Assembly (NCBI GenBank): GCA_016271365.2
Contig: CM057454.1
Location: 459,573,501-459,637,500 of the forward strand
Direction: 5' to 3'
Source: Neoceratodus forsteri
Lineage: Eukaryota; Chordata; Ceratodontiformes; Ceratodontidae
DNA length: 64,000 nucleotides
Notes under the pieces: model-generated
Databases searched by the model: none
The model's input: only the letters and a program-made list of their open reading frames with translations
Told to the model about the DNA's origin: nothing
Shown: positions 23,481 to 35,639 of the stretch, piece by piece
Position numbering within the stretch: position 1 is the stretch's first letter
Layout: each line of letters opens with the position of its first letter
Position numbers and translations under genes: made by a program

Positions 23481-24431
23481 TTTATAGTATTAAATTACCG
23501 AGAAGCTGTACATTGATTCATTTGTATTTAATTGCATTCGCAACAGGCGGAGAGATTGATTTACTAATTTAATTTACATGAAATGCAGTAGGTGTTAACT
23601 ATTAATTCTAAACTGTCTAAATGTGCTTGTCGGTAGTTTCTATGCTGTACACTGCTGTTATTTGCATATTTTTTCAATTCTGTTTGTTGCTTTCTTTGTG
23701 GTTTATTTTTAAGCTGACATAACTATTACAATAGTTAATGCTGGAGAAATAGTAGCTCAAAAGTGCATACTATGATAATGCTTGCACTGTGTTTTATGTG
23801 TGCTAAATGACCACGCTGAACTGTATTGCATGCAGTTGACATGTAAACTAAAAAGACATTTATCACAAAGAATAGTGGCTGTATAATGAAATTATATAAC
23901 ATTTATATAATCCCCACTTGGATTCGTTTCCCCTATTTGGAGTCCTTATCTAAGGTGGATGTAAATTTGATTTAAGAAAATCAAAGAAAAATAACTAAGT
24001 CCATTACAGGGTTAAACACCCTAAGTTATACAAATTGTAATACTTCCTACAAATTTTCCCTCTGGCTATTAGACAAAAAGAGGTGACTTGTTACTAATGT
24101 ACAAAATTCTGAAAAATAACATACTTATGAACCAATGTGGCCTTAGATACAGCATAAAGCTAAACAATCTTAGATGTCATCTAAGACAAGTGTTTATTCC
24201 TAAAGCAAAACTGTTAAAAGACAAAATTTGTATACAGTAAGAACTGCAAAGGTTTGAAATACCTTATCAGGTCATATAGTTCAAGCACCAACTTCTGAGT
24301 CTTTTAAAAATAGGTTGGATGACTACCTGGTTCAAAATAAATTTACTTAATACATCCACTGGGAGTGAGAGACAATTCAGTGGGCTTTTAGCCTACTTTG
24401 TCTTTTAATACCAAGTAATACAAGTTATGTC
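23481..24431. other. AT-rich DNA with a possible LINE C-terminal fragment
   Basis: Mostly AT-rich and unclassified. At 24255-24340 the + strand reads ESFKNRLDDYLVQNKFT, resembling the conserved C-terminus of many non-LTR RT proteins. No catalytic blocks are present, so the family is not determined. Confidence 0.4.
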
Positions 24432-25710
24432 CGAGTCACAATGGATGCCAGTGCCCTCTACACTAATATCCCACATGAGAATGGCATATCAGCATGCTAG
24501 AGATTTTTACAGGACAACACATCCACATGAGACAGTCCAGAAACTACCATGAGCACCTTAATAAAATTATTTCTGATGCACAACGTCACATTTAATAGCA
24601 GGCTCTTTTTACATATCATGAGAACAGCAATGGACACAAAAATGGCACCACAATATGCCAGTCTTTTCATAGCCTATCTACAGGAATATTTTTAAGCACC
24701 GACTGTATCAACCATTAGTCTACCTAATATGTAGATTATATATATATTCCTCAGAGGGGATTTCAAGAACTTTCACCATTCTATTAAACTCACCATTGAA
24801 TACTCCACCACCAGCATAAATTTCCTGGATATCACAGTCAGAATCACTCATGATGGACATAAATACACTGCTGTTTACAGAAAACTCACTGACAGATGCT
24901 GATACCTGCACAATTCCAGCTTCCATCCAAGACGCACATAAAACAGCCTCTGTTATCTATAGTCAGGCAGTTTGATACCACTGGATAGGCTCATATGAGA
25001 CAACAAGAAACAGACAGCTCACCTCACTTCATAATTCGTTCATCCAGCAAGGCCACACCCCAGGGCAAGTCAACAGAGAAATGGAACGTGCTATACAAAT
25101 ACCACAAAAAATCTAACTGAGCACACCCTGGTTCTTACAAACAGTCCCATGCTAACTCACTTTCAGCAAATCATTAAAGAACTACAACCCATGCTGAGTG
25201 AAGATGGAAGACTTATAGACATTTCCTGCCATTGCCTGCAAGCAACCCCGTAATCTTCTGACACAATAATATGTAGCAAATTCCCAACAGATTAAATAAC
25301 CATGAAATGAGAAGAGCACCACCATGCAACAATACAAGACCTAAGACCTGCACTCACACATGCACACAGACCACCATTGATGTAGGTCAGAACAACAGAA
25401 TAAAAATAAATGGATCCTCGTATGTCCGTCAATGTAGTCTACCTACCTCAGTGCCAAAAAGTGCACAAATGGATGTGATATAGGAAACTAGGCAACCACT
25501 GCAAACCAGTATGAACAACCACCACCAACACACAGTATCAAACCAGATTATCTGCACACTAGTAGGACAGTATTTTACCCAACCAGACCATTCCTTCTCG
25601 AACCTGTCAGTTCTAATTCTTACAGGCATCTTCAAAACATGCAGGATTCTTACAGTCAACTTCAAAAACACACAGGAGAGAAGGACATGGCAATTAAAAT
25701 AAAATCATCA
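24432..25710 (+). mobile_element. Penelope-like element: RT and GIY-YIG endonuclease
   Basis: The + strand carries PLE RT blocks: TMDASALYTNIPHENGI (motif A, 24438-24488), AMDTKMAPQYASLF (motif B, 24628-24667) and YVDYI (motif C, 24728-24742, where YxDD is expected, so the second Asp is replaced by Tyr). GIY-YIG-related sequence follows: a VRQC-like block near 25422-25435, TSMNNHHQH (25508-25535), LVGQYFTQPDHSFSNL and VLILTGIF (25560-25635). The combination is specific to endonuclease-bearing PLEs such as Neptune/Poseidon types. Many stops occur between motif C and the endonuclease. The left part of the RT is missing. Confidence 0.85.
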
Positions 25711-26251
25711 AACAATTTAACCCAGACTGTAATGTGCTCAATTGGGACATTGAATTCATAACGTACTATGGAAAACTCTAATACTGTATGTTATTTTATA
25801 CAAATACAGTGCTCCCTTGCTATAATGAATGAAATCAAGGCCATTTCTCATGTTCGTTATAGTCTGCTGTTCATTAAAATGAGGAATGCTGTTTGCTATC
25901 CACAGAAAAATGCACAGTCAATACAATGCAATACACTGCCAATTTACCTTTATTTAGTGAAATTATGACTTTTAAACTTTATTTTTAGTAAAATAAATTG
26001 TTCCAAAGGTGAAAAAAGCAGTTCATTTCAATGCCCAAATGTAAAAATTTCTGAACAAGTTAACTGTCAGCAAGATTGCGGGAACAGGAGAGCAACTGGC
26101 ATAACTGCAGTATGTTCAGTGAATCTGCATTGTCCTGACATTCCACCCAGGACAGGCATGTCTCAAGTACTTTAATTGCTTCTGAGCAACTCGGTTTATT
26201 TTAGCCCCCACCCCGATCACTCTCACTCTCCACTGTCCTCCTGAGAGTATT

Positions 26252-26659
26252 GAGGCTCTGTCCACACTTGGTAGTTAAACATGGTAATGGTTTTAAAAAC
26301 ATTAAGGAGCTGACCATGTTGCCACAACCACACTAGTTGGATCCAAGTTTATGAGCCCATCCACACCTCCTGAAATGATGCTGTCAGCTCGATGCAGATC
26401 AGATGCTGCATTGTGGGTGTCAGGAGGATCACCAGTAGGGAATACAGATCAGACACCTGTCCATACTGGTAAGTGAAAACGTTTCTCATTTAAAACATCT
26501 TCAAAACCATGCTAATCCTCTGATTGTATCAGCGTTTAAATATGGTTTTGAAACATGTTTCGTGACATTACTAGTGTGGACGCTGAACCATGTTTCCTTA
26601 TTTTGAAACATTACAAGGCATCTGTTATGTTTGAAAATCTCAAGTGTGGACAGGGCCTT
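26252..26659. mobile_element. Short TIR MITE inside Tigger
   Basis: A 408-bp insert sits between a left repeat AGGCTCTGTCCACACTTG (26253-26270) and a right repeat CAAGTGTGGACAGGGCCT (26641-26658), which are inverted copies with one or two differences. No coding capacity. The CTGTCCACAC terminus suggests hAT, but an 8-bp TSD is at best imperfect (AGAGTATT versus AGAGACTG). Confidence 0.65.
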
Positions 26660-26899
26660 AGAGACTGCGGACATGACTGCCTCATCATTCAGTTGTTCTG
26701 TGGTTGCAAGCATGTCGTAGCTTAGCAACCATTTCTCAAATTATCTCTCCTGCTTTTTCTGGATATTCTATGAGGGTGAGATCAGTGGCAAGTTTGTAAT
26801 ATCCTCTGTGTCATCTATAGCAAACTCCATGGTGGCATCAGGGGCTGAGTGCAGGACTAATCGTTGGATGCCAGCAATGACAAACAGTACCCTGAGAAA

Positions 26900-27966
26900 C
26901 AGAAGCCCAGGCTTCACCAGACAGGTGCAGTACATCTTACAGAGTCAAGGATTTCAAGCAGTTAGTTACAGAATTCCCCATTTATGGTCAGATCACTGAG
27001 CAATCTCTTTCTGTAGTGTTTTTGAATGTTGCAATTATGCACCACCTAATGGTTGGATTCAGAAAGTTGTATTTTTGGTAGGGACACAGTTTTGATTCTA
27101 CCATACCGACACCTGAGAGCAGTTTCAGGGAGGTGAACAGGACACTGATCCAAATGTGGAAGGGCTTTACAGGGCAGATGCAGTGATCATGGGTGAGCTC
27201 ATATAGGGCACAAAAAATATATCGAACAACTGCTGGAACAGCTCAGTTGTCATCCAAGCATTTTGTGATCTCCAGTATTTCTCAGGGAGGGCATTCACAT
27301 TCACATGGTGGAAGAAACGGAAGATCTGAACTTGTCAATGCAGAGGGGTTTCGTTTATGAGAGCCAGTGTTGTTAGTGTACAGTAGACAGGTCACTCTGT
27401 CTTTGCTCACTTTGAGACAGTTCAAGGCATTAGTCTCACTTTTGGCAGCTAAGGTGACATTGGGCAAACAGCGCCAAAACAGGCCAGTCTCATCAATCTT
27501 GTAGATCTGCTCAGAGTGTAACCACCATCCACCATGATTTGTTTCAGTTTGGGCAATAATTCAGTAGCTGCCACATCATCACTCGATCTTTGCTCCCGTG
27601 ACACAGATACGATGAATACAATGTCAGCATTGAAAATGCCAAAGCAACCAGTTGATGAGTTTAATTTGTTGCTGTCACCATAAAGCTCCTTTGCAAACTG
27701 GTTAGCCATTTACCTGACAAGCAATCCAGACACAGGGACATGGTTTAACCGCTGTTGACTTAACCAGGTTTGTCAGTCTCAATCTCCGTCTGCCTTGTGA
27801 AGCTTTTTGGCTGAGACCTTCGGACTCGGAGCACTCCAAAACAAACTCCGTGGAGACTCTTCTTGTTTTCTCCAAGTGCAGATTGTTGAGTTGGAGTACC
27901 CTGTTTCAGAAGACAGTTTTTGAGGATCTCTCCATTGTTGAGCCTGTTTTGGATCTCAAGCTTCAT
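26900..27966 (-). pseudogene. Tigger transposase (DDE-1), degenerate
   Basis: Minus strand, in order: MKLEIQNRLNNGE (27966-27925), an N-terminal helix-turn-helix/CENP-B-like start; ELLPKLKQIMVDGGY (27570-27525); YKIDETGLFWRCLPNVT (27505-27455) with the first catalytic Asp; LKVSKDRVTCLLYTNNTGSHK (27415-27350). NAWMTTELFQQLF lies near 27265-27225, and an NTTF-IQPLGGA block near 27085-27030 matches the 'NTT...QP.D.G' block with the Asp lost. At least one frameshift lies between ELLPK and DETG. Not functional. Confidence 0.85.
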
Positions 27967-28067
27967 CTTTACTGAATAGCCTGATCACTTCATTGTGGCA
28001 GTAAGATGGGAGTACCACGTAGGTGGCTTTTTGTAGATGATTATTTTTAATTATGCCCTGTACCTGC

Positions 28068-28926
28068 TTAAAGGTAGTCCACCAGAATGTGCAAAAACAT
28101 ATGTTATGTAGAGTGTTTTGATATGTATGTTAACTCTCAGTGTGTCCTTCCTCTCTGTCGTTATTTGGAGTTTTTCTAAATTGCCTGCTAGCTGTATGGT
28201 AGTTTTATGACCCCTGGGATCTCCATAACAAATAGTTTTATTTGGCTTTCTATCTCCCAGGATGCCCCGTCTCATGTAACAGTGATGTAGCCATGCCCTT
28301 AGATTTAGCATGTGTATTGCTTTAAAATTAGTTTAGCAACAGCAGAGCCTTGTAACTTCTTATTCAGGGAACACAAATGGCAACAGTTAGTTTAGCAGAT
28401 ACCTGAGAGCAAGCTAACTGGGGTTTCTGTAAGACAACAGCTACTAAATAGCTCTAATTCATTATTTGTGTTTTTGATGTTAAAACACTCATGCTAGCTA
28501 GACCTGATGCACAGAGAAAACAAAAATAGTGAATCAGAGCTATTTAGTAGCTGTTGTCTTACAGAAACTCAAGTTAGCTGGCTCTCATGTATCTGCTAAA
28601 CTAACTGTTGCCATTTGTGCTCCTGGATAAGAAGTTACAAGGCTTTGCTGTTGCTAAACTAATTTTAAAACAATACACATGCTAAATCTAAGGGCATGGC
28701 TACATCACTGTTACATGAGACAGGGAGGCATCCTGGGAGAAAGAAACCAATAAAACTATTTGTTATGGAGTTCCCCAGGGTGGTAAAACTACCACTGACA
28801 GCTAGCAGGCAATTTGGAAAAACTCAAATAGCAGACAGAGGGAAGGACACACTAGGATTTAAGATATATATCAAAACACTCTACATAACATATGTTTTTC
28901 ACATTCTGGGTGAACTACTCCTTTAA
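28068..28926. mobile_element. TTAA-flanked hairpin MITE (Kolobok/piggyBac type)
   Basis: An 851-bp element (28072-28922) lies between two TTAA sites and has termini AGG...CCT. Its two halves are long inverted repeats of about 400 bp each (for example CCAGAATGTGCAAAAACATA against TATGTTTTTCACATTCTGG, and GAGCTATTTAGTAGCTG in both arms), separated by about 60 bp. TTAA plus AGG ends fit Kolobok-T2-like or piggyBac-like elements. No transposase. Confidence 0.85.
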
Positions 28927-28949
28927 ATGCTTTGCAATTAATAAATTAA

Positions 28950-31900
28950 CAACTAAATTGTACCTGTCACTCACGAGTGTGTACAGTGCTGACAGCACCA
29001 CAGCTATTCAGAGTAATTAGCCAGCTGTGAGCAGTGGAATAGCAAACCCGCTTTCTGATTGGGCTGTTCTGTTGCCAGCTGCATGTCCTATTGGATGCCT
29101 AGCACTGGTGCCATGCCTGGATTGGCTTCCTGACCTCGGAGTGAGTGAGTGAGGAGTGGCCCTGACTGCATTGCTTCCCCATACTGTGAAGATGCCGTAT
29201 CAGCTGCTGATTGCGCCTTTGCCCCTGGCTTCTTTCCTTTCTGCTTGCATGAATGTTTCACCCACTCCTGGCTTTTATTGAATGCCTGACCCCTGGCTAT
29301 ATGCTCCTCCTCTTACTCTCTAATGGTGATCCTAGATACCAGCTCTGACCACTTGACAAGTCAAGGGAAGTCTCCTATTCAGTCTCTCCTTTAAAAGGGT
29401 CTGCACCATTACAATTTTCCACCTACTTCTTACTTGCACTTATGTACCCTCCTGGGGCCTGTTTTCACAGCTGCCCACTGTTCATCCTAGTCACATATAG
29501 TGTGCTCCACAGAAACTGTACTCAAGCACCTGCTGCCCTGTCACTGAGTGGCCTGCTCCTCAGTTCCTACTGCAGGGTAACGTAGTCAATTGGCAACAGC
29601 TATCAGATCCCACCCCAGGCATTGCCTACAATCAGTTTAGATGGCCTCTGCTACAATGCCCAGAGTGGCTGCACCCACTAGCCCTCTTCCTGGGATTTTC
29701 ACTATTCAGAACATAATTTCATCATCCCTAAACCAGGGCAGGCTAAGCAGATAGCAATAAGCTGTTAAAAGAATACCTCATTCATTTAGTACTCCTGTTA
29801 TTACTTCTGTCTGGGAATATTCACCTAACCCAGGTTCTCCACTTTCCTCCACTACCCTCTCCATAACATAGGACAGCTTGTCATTGGCTCAATTAATATT
29901 TGTTGCCTCCTCCTAAGATGGACTACTTAAATGCCTGGATACAACAACATAATCCTGATATTCGATCAGTGGTAGAGACCTGTCTCCCCAAAAGTTGTGG
30001 GCACATCAGTTTCAGTTCCTGGGTATACATTATACAGGCTTGATCACCTATCCAAACACAGTGGTGGGTGTACTATCTACATCAGAGATAGCCTCCAGGT
30101 GCACATCATTCTACTGCCTGATACTGACTCTAGCATGCAAGCTATAGCACTAAAATACTACTGGGGAAGTCTAATAAAACTCTCACTGTTCTCACAGTGT
30201 CTATCCCTCCTGGTCAGAAGACCCTGGGTGATTCACTGTTGAAGTGACTCAGTGCTCTGGATCTCCACACTGAAATTGTGATGCAGGGAGACTTTAATGC
30301 AAACTGACTCTCCCCAGCTGCTAGCTCTTATAGGGATGACATCTCTGCAGTGCACTTCACTCAGCTAGTTGCCTCAGCTACCAGGATAAATTACAAACTG
30401 GCACCTATGCTTTGTTGGACCGGGTCTTTTCCAACCGCCTGAGCACATCTCTCAGACCACAGTTCTTCCTGACACCTACAGCGATCACTCGCCTGTTCTG
30501 TTCCGATGGTCTAGCAATGTCACCAAATCTCCAGCCAGAACAGTTATAAATAGGGTCCTCAAACCTGGACATCTTGAGATGCTGAAAGCAGACCTCAGAT
30601 AGCAAGACTGGGATAATATCCACTCGTCCAGTACTTCTGATGCAGCTCTTGATCAATTAATCCAACTACTTAATGGCGTATGTGATCGGCATGCTCCGAT
30701 AAAGAAATGTAAAGTCAAAGGCCACAGCAACCCATGGTGCTCCTAGACCTTCTAGAACAAATGGAAATGAGGGATCACCTGTGGCTTAGAGCCTATGCAT
30801 CAGGTAAGCAGGCTGATGTTCAAATGTACAAAAAGCACGCAATGATTGTACAAGGGCTATATGTGCAGTGGAAAATTAATACTTCAAGTAAGCTCTAAGC
30901 AGATCCTGGAATGATGGCAGGAAATTCTGGGATAACCTCAGAGAAGTCACTGGGAAAGATCAGAAGGCAGTACCCACAATGCTAAGCATTAATGATAAAC
31001 CCTCCACTGACCACAGTGTTATAGCAAATTCATTCAATAATGCTTTCACTGATCTAAGCAGCGTGCTACCACCTGATTTCTTCATCCGTTTCCACCCCTC
31101 TGAGTACCAGGTCTGATAACCACTACCCTCTCATTTCACCGTTCCACTGCAGAGCTATCACCACAGGTGAAGCTTGGAAATACTTCCTAAAGGTCCTAGG
31201 CAGAGTCACGTTTCAGTGGTGACTCCTTGACCTTAAATTTGTTGCGCCTACTTTGGACTCCATAATTGGACCACTGACACATTATTAATATTTCTCAAGA
31301 CTCTCCCAAGTCCCACAACTATGAAAGCAGCTCTAGTTACACCTGTTTTCAAGAGTGGGGACAGAGCCCTACGGAAAATTACAAACCCATCTCAATTCTC
31401 CTGCCACTATCGAAAGCTCTTGAAAAAATAGTCGTGGATCAGCTAATTGAATACTCAGATAAGTATAAAATACAGTGTCTGCAGCAGCATGGGTTTCATA
31501 AGGGCACAGCACCACAACTATATTATTGGAGTTCACTGGGTACATCCACAACTCTACTGATAATGGAGCACTCACAGGTGTGACATTTATTGATTTATCA
31601 AAAGCCTTCAACACAGTTAACCATGTTTTACTGCTAGACAAGCTGGCAACTATTGGGCTGTCCCAGGATGTAGTCGGTTGGTTCAAAAGCTATCTCTCCA
31701 ACCTTCTCTCAACAAGTTAGGACTGGACAGAGTTTTATAGGGCACCGACTAGTCCTCTCTTCAGTGCCCCAGGGATCAGTCCTGGGGCCCCTATTGTTTG
31801 GTGTCTTCCTGAATCAACTTCCATCTGCCAGTCACTGCCAAATTCTGCTTTACACAGATGATACGGTCCTGTTCACAAGTAACACTGAACCTCTGGTACT

Positions 31901-33726
31901 CAAGCGTGGACTCCAGGATAGTTTCTCTGTAGTTGAGAGATGGTTCAGGGACCACAAATTCATTATGAACTACAAGAAAACCAAGACTATGTTCTTCAAT
32001 CCTCAAAACAGGCACGGCTCCTTCCCTCTTAGCATAAAAATTAGTCTGGGGCCTCGGAACTAGTCCATAACTTTAAATACTTGGATGTCTCACTTGACAG
32101 CACCATGTCGTATGCCAATCACATTGATGCCACATCCAAGGCTGTCAACACCCATATTGGTCTGTTTTATAGGCACAAGCAGAGTTTTACTCCTGAAGCC
32201 CTCAACATTGCAATACTTAGTTCCATAGTGTCACTTGTCGACTATGGGCTAGTAGTCTATGGCTCTGCAATGGACTCAGCCATCTGCTGAATCACAGTTG
32301 CCTTAAATAAAACCTGTTGCCTCCTAACTGGATCCACATGGCTTACATACATGAGATTTGTATGCCCAGGCTGACTGGCTCCAGCTGTCAGGCAGGCTCA
32401 ATTTCCAAACCTGCCTTATGGCAAAGAAAGCTGGCTCTGGGCCTCACTGCCAACGAGGGGTGCTGAAGCCCTCTCCCCTATGAATGTAGCCACCCCACCA
32501 GAAGTTCAGACAGTATGATTTTAAGATTCTCCGATGTTGCCCTTTGTAAAGAAGCCATATGAGGAGAGACTAAAGGAGCTTAATATGTATATCCTAGAGG
32601 AAAGAAGGGAGAGGGGGACATGATAGAAACTTTCAAGTACCTCAGTGAATCAACAAAGTCCAAGAGGGTAGCATCTTTCAGAAAAAGAGACTTGCAAGAA
32701 CAAGGGGACACAATTTAAAGATAGAAGGAGGCGGTTCAGGGCAATGTGAGGAAGTATTATTTCACAGAGAGGGTAGTGGATGCATGAACAGCCTTCCTGA
32801 GGAGGTTGTGGGTCTAAAACTGTAGGAGAATTCAAGAATGCATGGGACAGACATAAGGCAATTCTTGTGGGGGTAGGAAGAAATAGGCTGTTGGTTAACT
32901 AGGATCTGTGGCCTATCCTGTAGGGGGAAATGGGCAGACTAGATGGGCCTAGCGGTCCTTATCTGCCATAAAGTCTATGTTTCTATGTTGCACTTCCCTA
33001 GGTCAAAGAGCTTTTGCCCACGAGCTCGAAATGGATTAACACTCTTCCACCAACTTTGATCACAGTAACCAAGATTGACCTTTTAAATGGGAGCTCAGAA
33101 AATACCTTGTTGCTCAAGCCAGCTGTGACTGTTTCTCTAGACCCTGGTTGATGGCCTAATATGGTTTCGGCTCACCTACATATGACTGTGTACTTCAGAG
33201 CACCTGTGTCTCTTTCCTACTTAATGCTCCTGCTGGTCATGTCAGGCGGACGTGGCCTATTCTGGGCTGAATATCTCTCTATTTTTCCTATTACATGCCA
33301 CTTAACAAGGCTCTAACTGGCCTAAACAGCCTCCCCCACTTTGCTCTTCACCTGCACTTAATCTGTTGTTGTCCTCTTCCTCCTTGTTTAGACTCCTCCA
33401 GTCTTCCTAATTTGACCCTGTAAAATAACTTCCTGCTTCTAGTTTGTTAATTTTCCTGGCTTACAGTTCTGATTGTCTGCATAAAGCTATTTGTCATAGT
33501 CCGTTTTACACTTAGGTTTTTCTTAGTGAACTTACTGTATTACTGAATTAGCTGTATCTACTGTACATTATGTCTGTACTGCCTTGTTTTTACACTGTTG
33601 GACCTATGCAATGACCTTGTTCTCAAGCTATACTGTACTGTCTTGTTTTTTGTCGATGATGTGGAACCTATGTAATGAGTTTGTTCTCAAACGGTGTTAT
33701 CCTAGATCACAAATAAATAAATAAAA
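28950..33726 (+). mobile_element. L2-like LINE inserted in Tigger
   Basis: Starting somewhere between 28950 and 29220, the + strand carries a degenerate endonuclease (VPGYTLYRLDH, GGCTIYIRDSLQVHI, 30012-30105) and a reverse transcriptase from about 31370: PISILLPLSKALEKIVVDQL, LSKAFNTVNHVLLLDKL (31588-31640), VPQGSVLGPLLFGVFLNQLP (31763-31822), YTDDTVLFTS (31850-31880; YADD-like with T). VSLVDYGLVVYGSA (32228-32270) follows. It ends with an AAATAAATAAATAAAA tail at 33710-33726. A CR1 tail is inserted at about 32545-32998. Frames are interrupted. Confidence 0.85.
32545..32998 (+). mobile_element. CR1 LINE 3' fragment inside L2-like LINE
   Basis: A 5'-truncated CR1 of about 450 bp starts in the C-terminal coding segment (KPYEERLKELNMYILEERR, 32551-32607) and ends with GGGCCTAGCGGTCCTTATCT, then TCTATGTTTCTATGTT at about 32990-32998. 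Host LINE sequence resumes at once (GQRAFAHELEM frame). The flanks share TTGC(C/A)CTT, which may be a short duplication. Confidence 0.85.
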
Positions 33727-33816
33727 TCAGCTGTTTTTGACTGGGAGCCAGATGAGCCTTCCACTATAGCCATGCATTGGCGATAGTGAGGTTCATTATA
33801 GCTAAGGAGCACCATA

Positions 33817-35000
33817 TGTTTTTTTTTTTGTTTTTCTTTCAGTGACACCCTCCCTCCCTGAACTTTGTGTGTCTCAGATTATTACTACCCTATGTTCCTG
33901 TCAGGATACCTTTCAAATTAACACTTCAAGGTACCCATTCAGCTTCTCTAACAAATATATTGACACTTCCTGCTAAACATCCCCTCACAGCTATAGACCT
34001 GTTCCTATGCATTGCCCACCCACCCTTCCTTTTAAGTTCTTTTAAGCCTTCTCAGTAACTTCAGCTTTTTATGCTTGGTCCACTAGAATTCTTGAGAAGG
34101 GACCTGTTGGGCCTATAAACTTTGTACTATACTATCTTGTACAAGACATATGTTGGTCCAATAAAAAGTATCAAATTATCCAGTGACTCCTAGAAATTAA
34201 ATAAAATGTATTAAAATTAATTTGTAAAGTAGTCCCTCTGCTGCTGGAACTGCCAGAAGAGGGTGCTCCTGTGTTTCTACTAGTTTCGCTAATTTGATTA
34301 TTGCTCCCCCCGCAGTCCATTTCAGGAATGTTACTTGTTGTTTGTGAGGTGTACTTTCGAAAAAGTAGTCTCTTTCCCAGTCCCACTGAGGGAGGAAACA
34401 TGTCAGGGTGGTGACATCACAGGAGCTTCCTCTGCATCTGAGCGGGTCAGTGAGGCACTGGTTATAGTAAGGAACTGCATGAATGAGAGTAAAAAAAAAA
34501 AAAAAAATGAAACACTGCAGGACTTACAGAAAGTGCTCAGCTCTATCATCAAGCAGTGTGCAAACACAGACAGCTGAGGTTGCATGCTCGGGAAAGCTGT
34601 GAGGAGACAGTCTATTGGTTGCAATATGTGGTTGGATCCGACAGCTGAGAGGCTAAGGTGAGAAACTGAGTGATAGAGTAATAGCTGTTTACTTTCCTCA
34701 TTTTATTTATGTTTATCGGTTATAAAAGAAGACCAGCGAGTGAGTGGTGAGGGCAGGTGAATGGCAAATCAACAGGGGAGAAGCTTGCTTATTTGGTGAG
34801 TAAGAAAAATGGCGACTATTCAGATTTTAAAATTCTGTCCAGGGCACACTGATTTTCCAGTAAAAGTCATGATGGTAATTGGGACTTGTTTTCACCCAGT
34901 CTCTGTTAGCAAATAAATGTACCCCTTAGTAAGAGGCTCAGTCAATCAGAAACCAGGAATTTTCCAACCCATTTTTTAATATACAATACATATATCTATG
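33817..35000. other. Unclassified; poly(A) tract
   Basis: No gene seen. A 17-base A run lies at 34491-34507. A GTTGGTCCAATAAAAAGTAT segment at 34151-34170 resembles the 3' end of some retroelements, but I cannot name it. Confidence 0.4.
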
Positions 35001-35560
35001 TGTTTATTTATTTAAAAGTTTCACCAGGAAGGCATCCTGATCAAGCGTGCTTCTTTCCAGATGCATCCTGGAGGAAGGGTAGGAGGGACAGACACAGTAT
35101 AGTATGATATGTAAAAGGTGAATGGACTTTATCCATATTCTTTCAGTCACAGAGTTCTGGTCTAATACTCTGTAAGTTGCTTTCAGGATTGCAAGGGCAG
35201 GATCTGAAACATTTTATCTGCAATACACACAAATCCTAACAGCTTATGTTTGAACTGAACTAGATCATCTGAAAAAGAACAAGGCACAGAATACATTTCT
35301 TGGAATAGAGTATAGTGGCACACTATTATATTTATGTATGTATGTATGTATTTAGTGACTGACTGATTGATTTAAAAAGTTTTACCAGGAAAGGCACACA
35401 GAGCTGGTAACAGCCCGTTTCAGATGTATCCTAGGGAAAGGGCAGGGGAGTACAGCATAACTTGACGTTAAGATGCAATAAAATAAAAATAAATAGCAAG
35501 TTACAGTTTTGCATAGTGGCAAATATAATATATATATATATAAATCATCATCCAGTTGTA
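35000..35560. repeat. Two direct copies of an unclassified repeat; ATGT and TA microsatellites
   Basis: About 120 bp starting TTTATTTATTTAAAAGTTTC (35003) recur at about 35368-35490: ACCAGGAA(A)GGCA, CCAGATGCATCC / TTCAGATGTATCC, then a G-rich stretch and ACAG. Spacing between copies is about 360 bp. An (ATGT)n tract lies at 35333-35352 and a short (TA)n at 35527-35541. Confidence 0.55.
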
Positions 35561-35639
35561 AGCCAGCTCTACAAAATCGTGATATAACAGTAATCTTCTT
35601 GCACCTATACATTAAAATATACTCTCATCAAGTAGGAAT

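Larger units (their letters stand above)
25805..33816 (-). mobile_element. Tigger (pogo) DNA transposon, complete ends, multiply interrupted
   Basis: The left end reads CAGTGCTCCCTTGCTATAAT (25807). The right end is its inverted counterpart: ATTATAGCTAAGGAGCAC, then CA where TG is expected (to 33814). TA flanks both sides (25805-25806, 33815-33816), the pogo/Tc1 target duplication. Removing the TTAA MITE (28072-28922) and the LINE block (about 28950-33725) leaves about 2.4 kb, the normal Tigger size. Transposase remnants lie at 27966-27000 on the minus strand. Confidence 0.88.

Noticed and set aside
26501..26728. 75-codon minus-strand frame
   Set aside because: Crosses the short TIR MITE boundary inside Tigger, so it is a chance fusion.
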